A DNA stretch of 64,000 nucleotides, from the NCBI GenBank assembly GCA_029255685.2, contig CM055311.2, positions 60,601,048 through 60,665,047 on the forward strand, read 5' to 3'. The notes under the pieces are model-generated. The model was given only the letters and a program-made list of their open reading frames with translations, had not been told where the DNA came from and ran no database searches. Of this stretch, positions 62,169-64,000 are shown piece after piece. Each line of letters starts with the position of its first letter. Within the stretch, counting starts at the first letter, position 1. This DNA comes from Silene conica. Taxonomy: Eukaryota > Streptophyta > Magnoliopsida > Caryophyllales > Caryophyllaceae. The position numbers and the translations under genes were made by a program.

Positions 62169-64000
62169 ATGATGACAAGCCTAAAACATGTGAGATTTTT
62201 TCCCCCTAAACCCAAGGTCGGTATAGTCATCTAGCATTATTTGTTTACATATGATCAAGAGGTTAAAGATTAATATGCCTTAGTCTAAGTAGTTCATTCT
62301 AAGCAACGAGCTAAGACATATTCACGGTGAACGTTAGCCTAAGAGTTACGAAACAAAACAACACATGTTAACCACAATACTTCCCGCTCTTGACATCATC
62401 AAGGGGGACTAATGCACCTGTTGCAAAAGTTCACAAAACATAGTTCACAAACGCATAGTATAGTTCACAAAATAACAAGCACAACAACAAAAGAGACAAT
62501 GTACTTAGAACCAAGTTTTTAAAAGCCACGGGAAGGGGTTTTTTTAATTGAGGGGTTGGTTGAGGTTTAGGAGGCAAAGCGTTCAAGGAGATCCTCATAC
62601 ATAGTTTTGAGCTTTACCATTGTATCTTTTAGATATGCCACATCCTTGACCAGCTACCCCATAGTTTCTGTTAGTTGATTCAGCTTCCCCAAAACTTCTC
62701 GCTGATCAACATTCTGCCCCACTGTTGCATGAGTTTTCTGCACCAAAACCCCAATAACCACAACCATGCTCATCCGTGACAACAACCCCGAAGTTATCTC
62801 ATCACTCAGCTTCTCCACAGGTGGACTACACTTCTTCACTACCCTCTCAGCAGAAAAAATCAATGAAAGCCACATCCCATAAGTTACCATAATAGTGGTG
62901 TCGAAAATGTCATTCTGAAATTCGGTGGCTATCTCATGGATTCGGTAAAACATAAGGAGGGGAAGGTTGATTGGATTGTATTTGAAAATTTGTTAAATAA
63001 GGAGCATGTCAAGAAGAGAACATTTCTCATGGCTATTGTTGCTAGGGACGAGGTTGCGGAAGATAAGATTAAATATGAAACGGATTTAGGCAAGGAGTTA
63101 AAGGGCATAGATATTTGTGGGGCCATGGTCATTGTTGTGGGGTCGAACGACATTCATAACTTGAGCTAATGTGACTTCCTCCACTTCACCCCAATTTTTC
63201 TTTGAGTAGGTGGTAAGCCCGAAATTACACACATCCATGATTTTTTGTATTTTCTTCGACTGTATATGCAACAGTTCAGCAAACTGTGGCATATCCTCAA
63301 TGTTTGATTGAGAATATCAATTGAATTGAGATGATTAAAAACATCATTCTTTCTCCATATTTTCTTTGCTTTCTTCCTCTCTTTCAGAGATTGAATTTTC
63401 AACACTTCAAGACCAACATCATCACTTTCCTTTCCAATATTTCCGACATCAACCCCATTTTTTTTTTTTTTTTGTTGTCCTCACTTTCAACTTCTTTTGA
63501 TTATCCCTCTTTTCATGATTTTTCTCTCTAAGTTCCCCTCTTTCTCCGTTTCTTTCACATTTGATTCCCCCTCGGTTTCATCTTTCATTACGCTAGAAGC
63601 ACCTTCCTTTTCTTTCAAATTTCCAATTTTCTTTTCTTTTTGGTTTGGCCGTGACAAGGACGACATCATCAGTGTTTGCAGCGGTTTTTAGGAGTCATCG
63701 TCCTATTTGGTACGAGTTTTGGGTCAAAGGCATTTCTGAGATTTAGAAGCTCTTTGGAAATTTTGGTGCATGGGGGACAAGGGATAAATGAGAGAGGTTG
63801 TACTTTTGAGGTGATGAGTTAGTTTTGATTTGACAAGGCTTTAATTTTGAGTGGCCCAACAAGATTTAAAGTACACTACTTTTAGTTGTAATTTTATTTT
63901 GTATTACTTGTACTACACATAATATTCACATAGTAATGAGTACTATCTTTAGCATGGATTAAGTTATCTCCTTTAGTCAATCATGTAGGAGAAGCAAGTG
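62169..64000 (-). other. 3' internal region of the copia/SIRE-like element, mostly non-coding or decayed
   Basis: Minus-strand frames at 62654-62953 (TYGMWLSLIFSAE), 63098-63292 and 63487-63669 (Lys/Glu-rich) may be pieces of the extra 3' ORF that SIRE-type elements carry after pol; I recognise no RT, integrase or other firm motif. A plus-strand frame at 62936-63169 (GKVDWIVFENLL) looks as protein-like as its minus-strand neighbours. From about 63770 to the window end nothing is recognised. Confidence 0.35.

Noticed and set aside
63487..63669. Lys/Glu-rich 60-codon frame as an independent gene
   Set aside because: Low-complexity composition inside the 3' region of a retroelement; better seen as a possible piece of its extra ORF.

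Overview
The window is nuclear DNA of a flowering plant (a eudicot; the retroelement families recall Caryophyllales, a weak guess). It is AT-rich and built almost entirely of nested transposable elements. I see one convincing host gene: a short intronless open reading frame at 45093-45497 of the ribosomal L18p/L5e (uL18-like) family. No rRNA, tRNA or CRISPR array was seen, and bacterial-style operons do not apply.

Layout. 1-3198: a decayed LTR retrotransposon whose left end lies outside the window. 3750-19286: a full-length L1-type LINE on the minus strand (LINE-A) with an 11-bp target duplication, split by a young Ty3-gypsy/Athila-like element on the plus strand (Athila-A, 8263-16350, TSD CTTAC). 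Athila-A codes for Gag and protease only. 19434-21705: the end of a CACTA transposon with a Ulp1-protease remnant. 21706-34438: a second, apparently intact Athila-like element on the minus strand (Athila-B, TSD ATGAG), with a full Gag-Pol frame and a downstream ORF at the env position. 36076-42674: a decayed Ty1-copia element. 42780-44896: two Stowaway-like MITEs, each with another small element inside (one hAT-like, one Mutator-like). 45093-45497: the L18p/L5e gene. 45631-53140: a second full-length LINE (LINE-B, plus strand). 53451-55655: a MITE and a foldback-like element with 22-bp repeat arrays. 55677-56640: copia gag debris. 57942-59469: a Mutator-like element with 124-bp inverted repeats that carries a GRF zinc-finger/coiled-coil gene. 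59605-60475: a LINE fragment hit by a Tourist-like MITE. 60556-64000: an LTR and the 3' part of another, probably copia/SIRE-like, element.

The most unusual signal is shared by the two Athila-like elements. Each carries many copies of a self-complementary 12-14 bp box with a TCGATCGA-type core. The flanks are family-specific: GGTCGRYCGACC in Athila-A and CACTCGATCGAGTG in Athila-B. Boxes come in pairs, triplets or quadruplets at almost exactly 21-bp steps. They occur at matching places in both elements: about 75-100 bp upstream of the LTR TATA box, inside gag between the zinc knuckle and the protease (as 7-residue protein repeats), and in non-coding DNA downstream of the coding region. This looks like a cis-acting module kept in two diverged families. 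Its function is unknown to me.

Element boundaries rest mainly on target-site duplications, terminal repeats, primer-binding sites and polypurine tracts read directly from the sequence. Family names rest on protein motifs recognised by eye.
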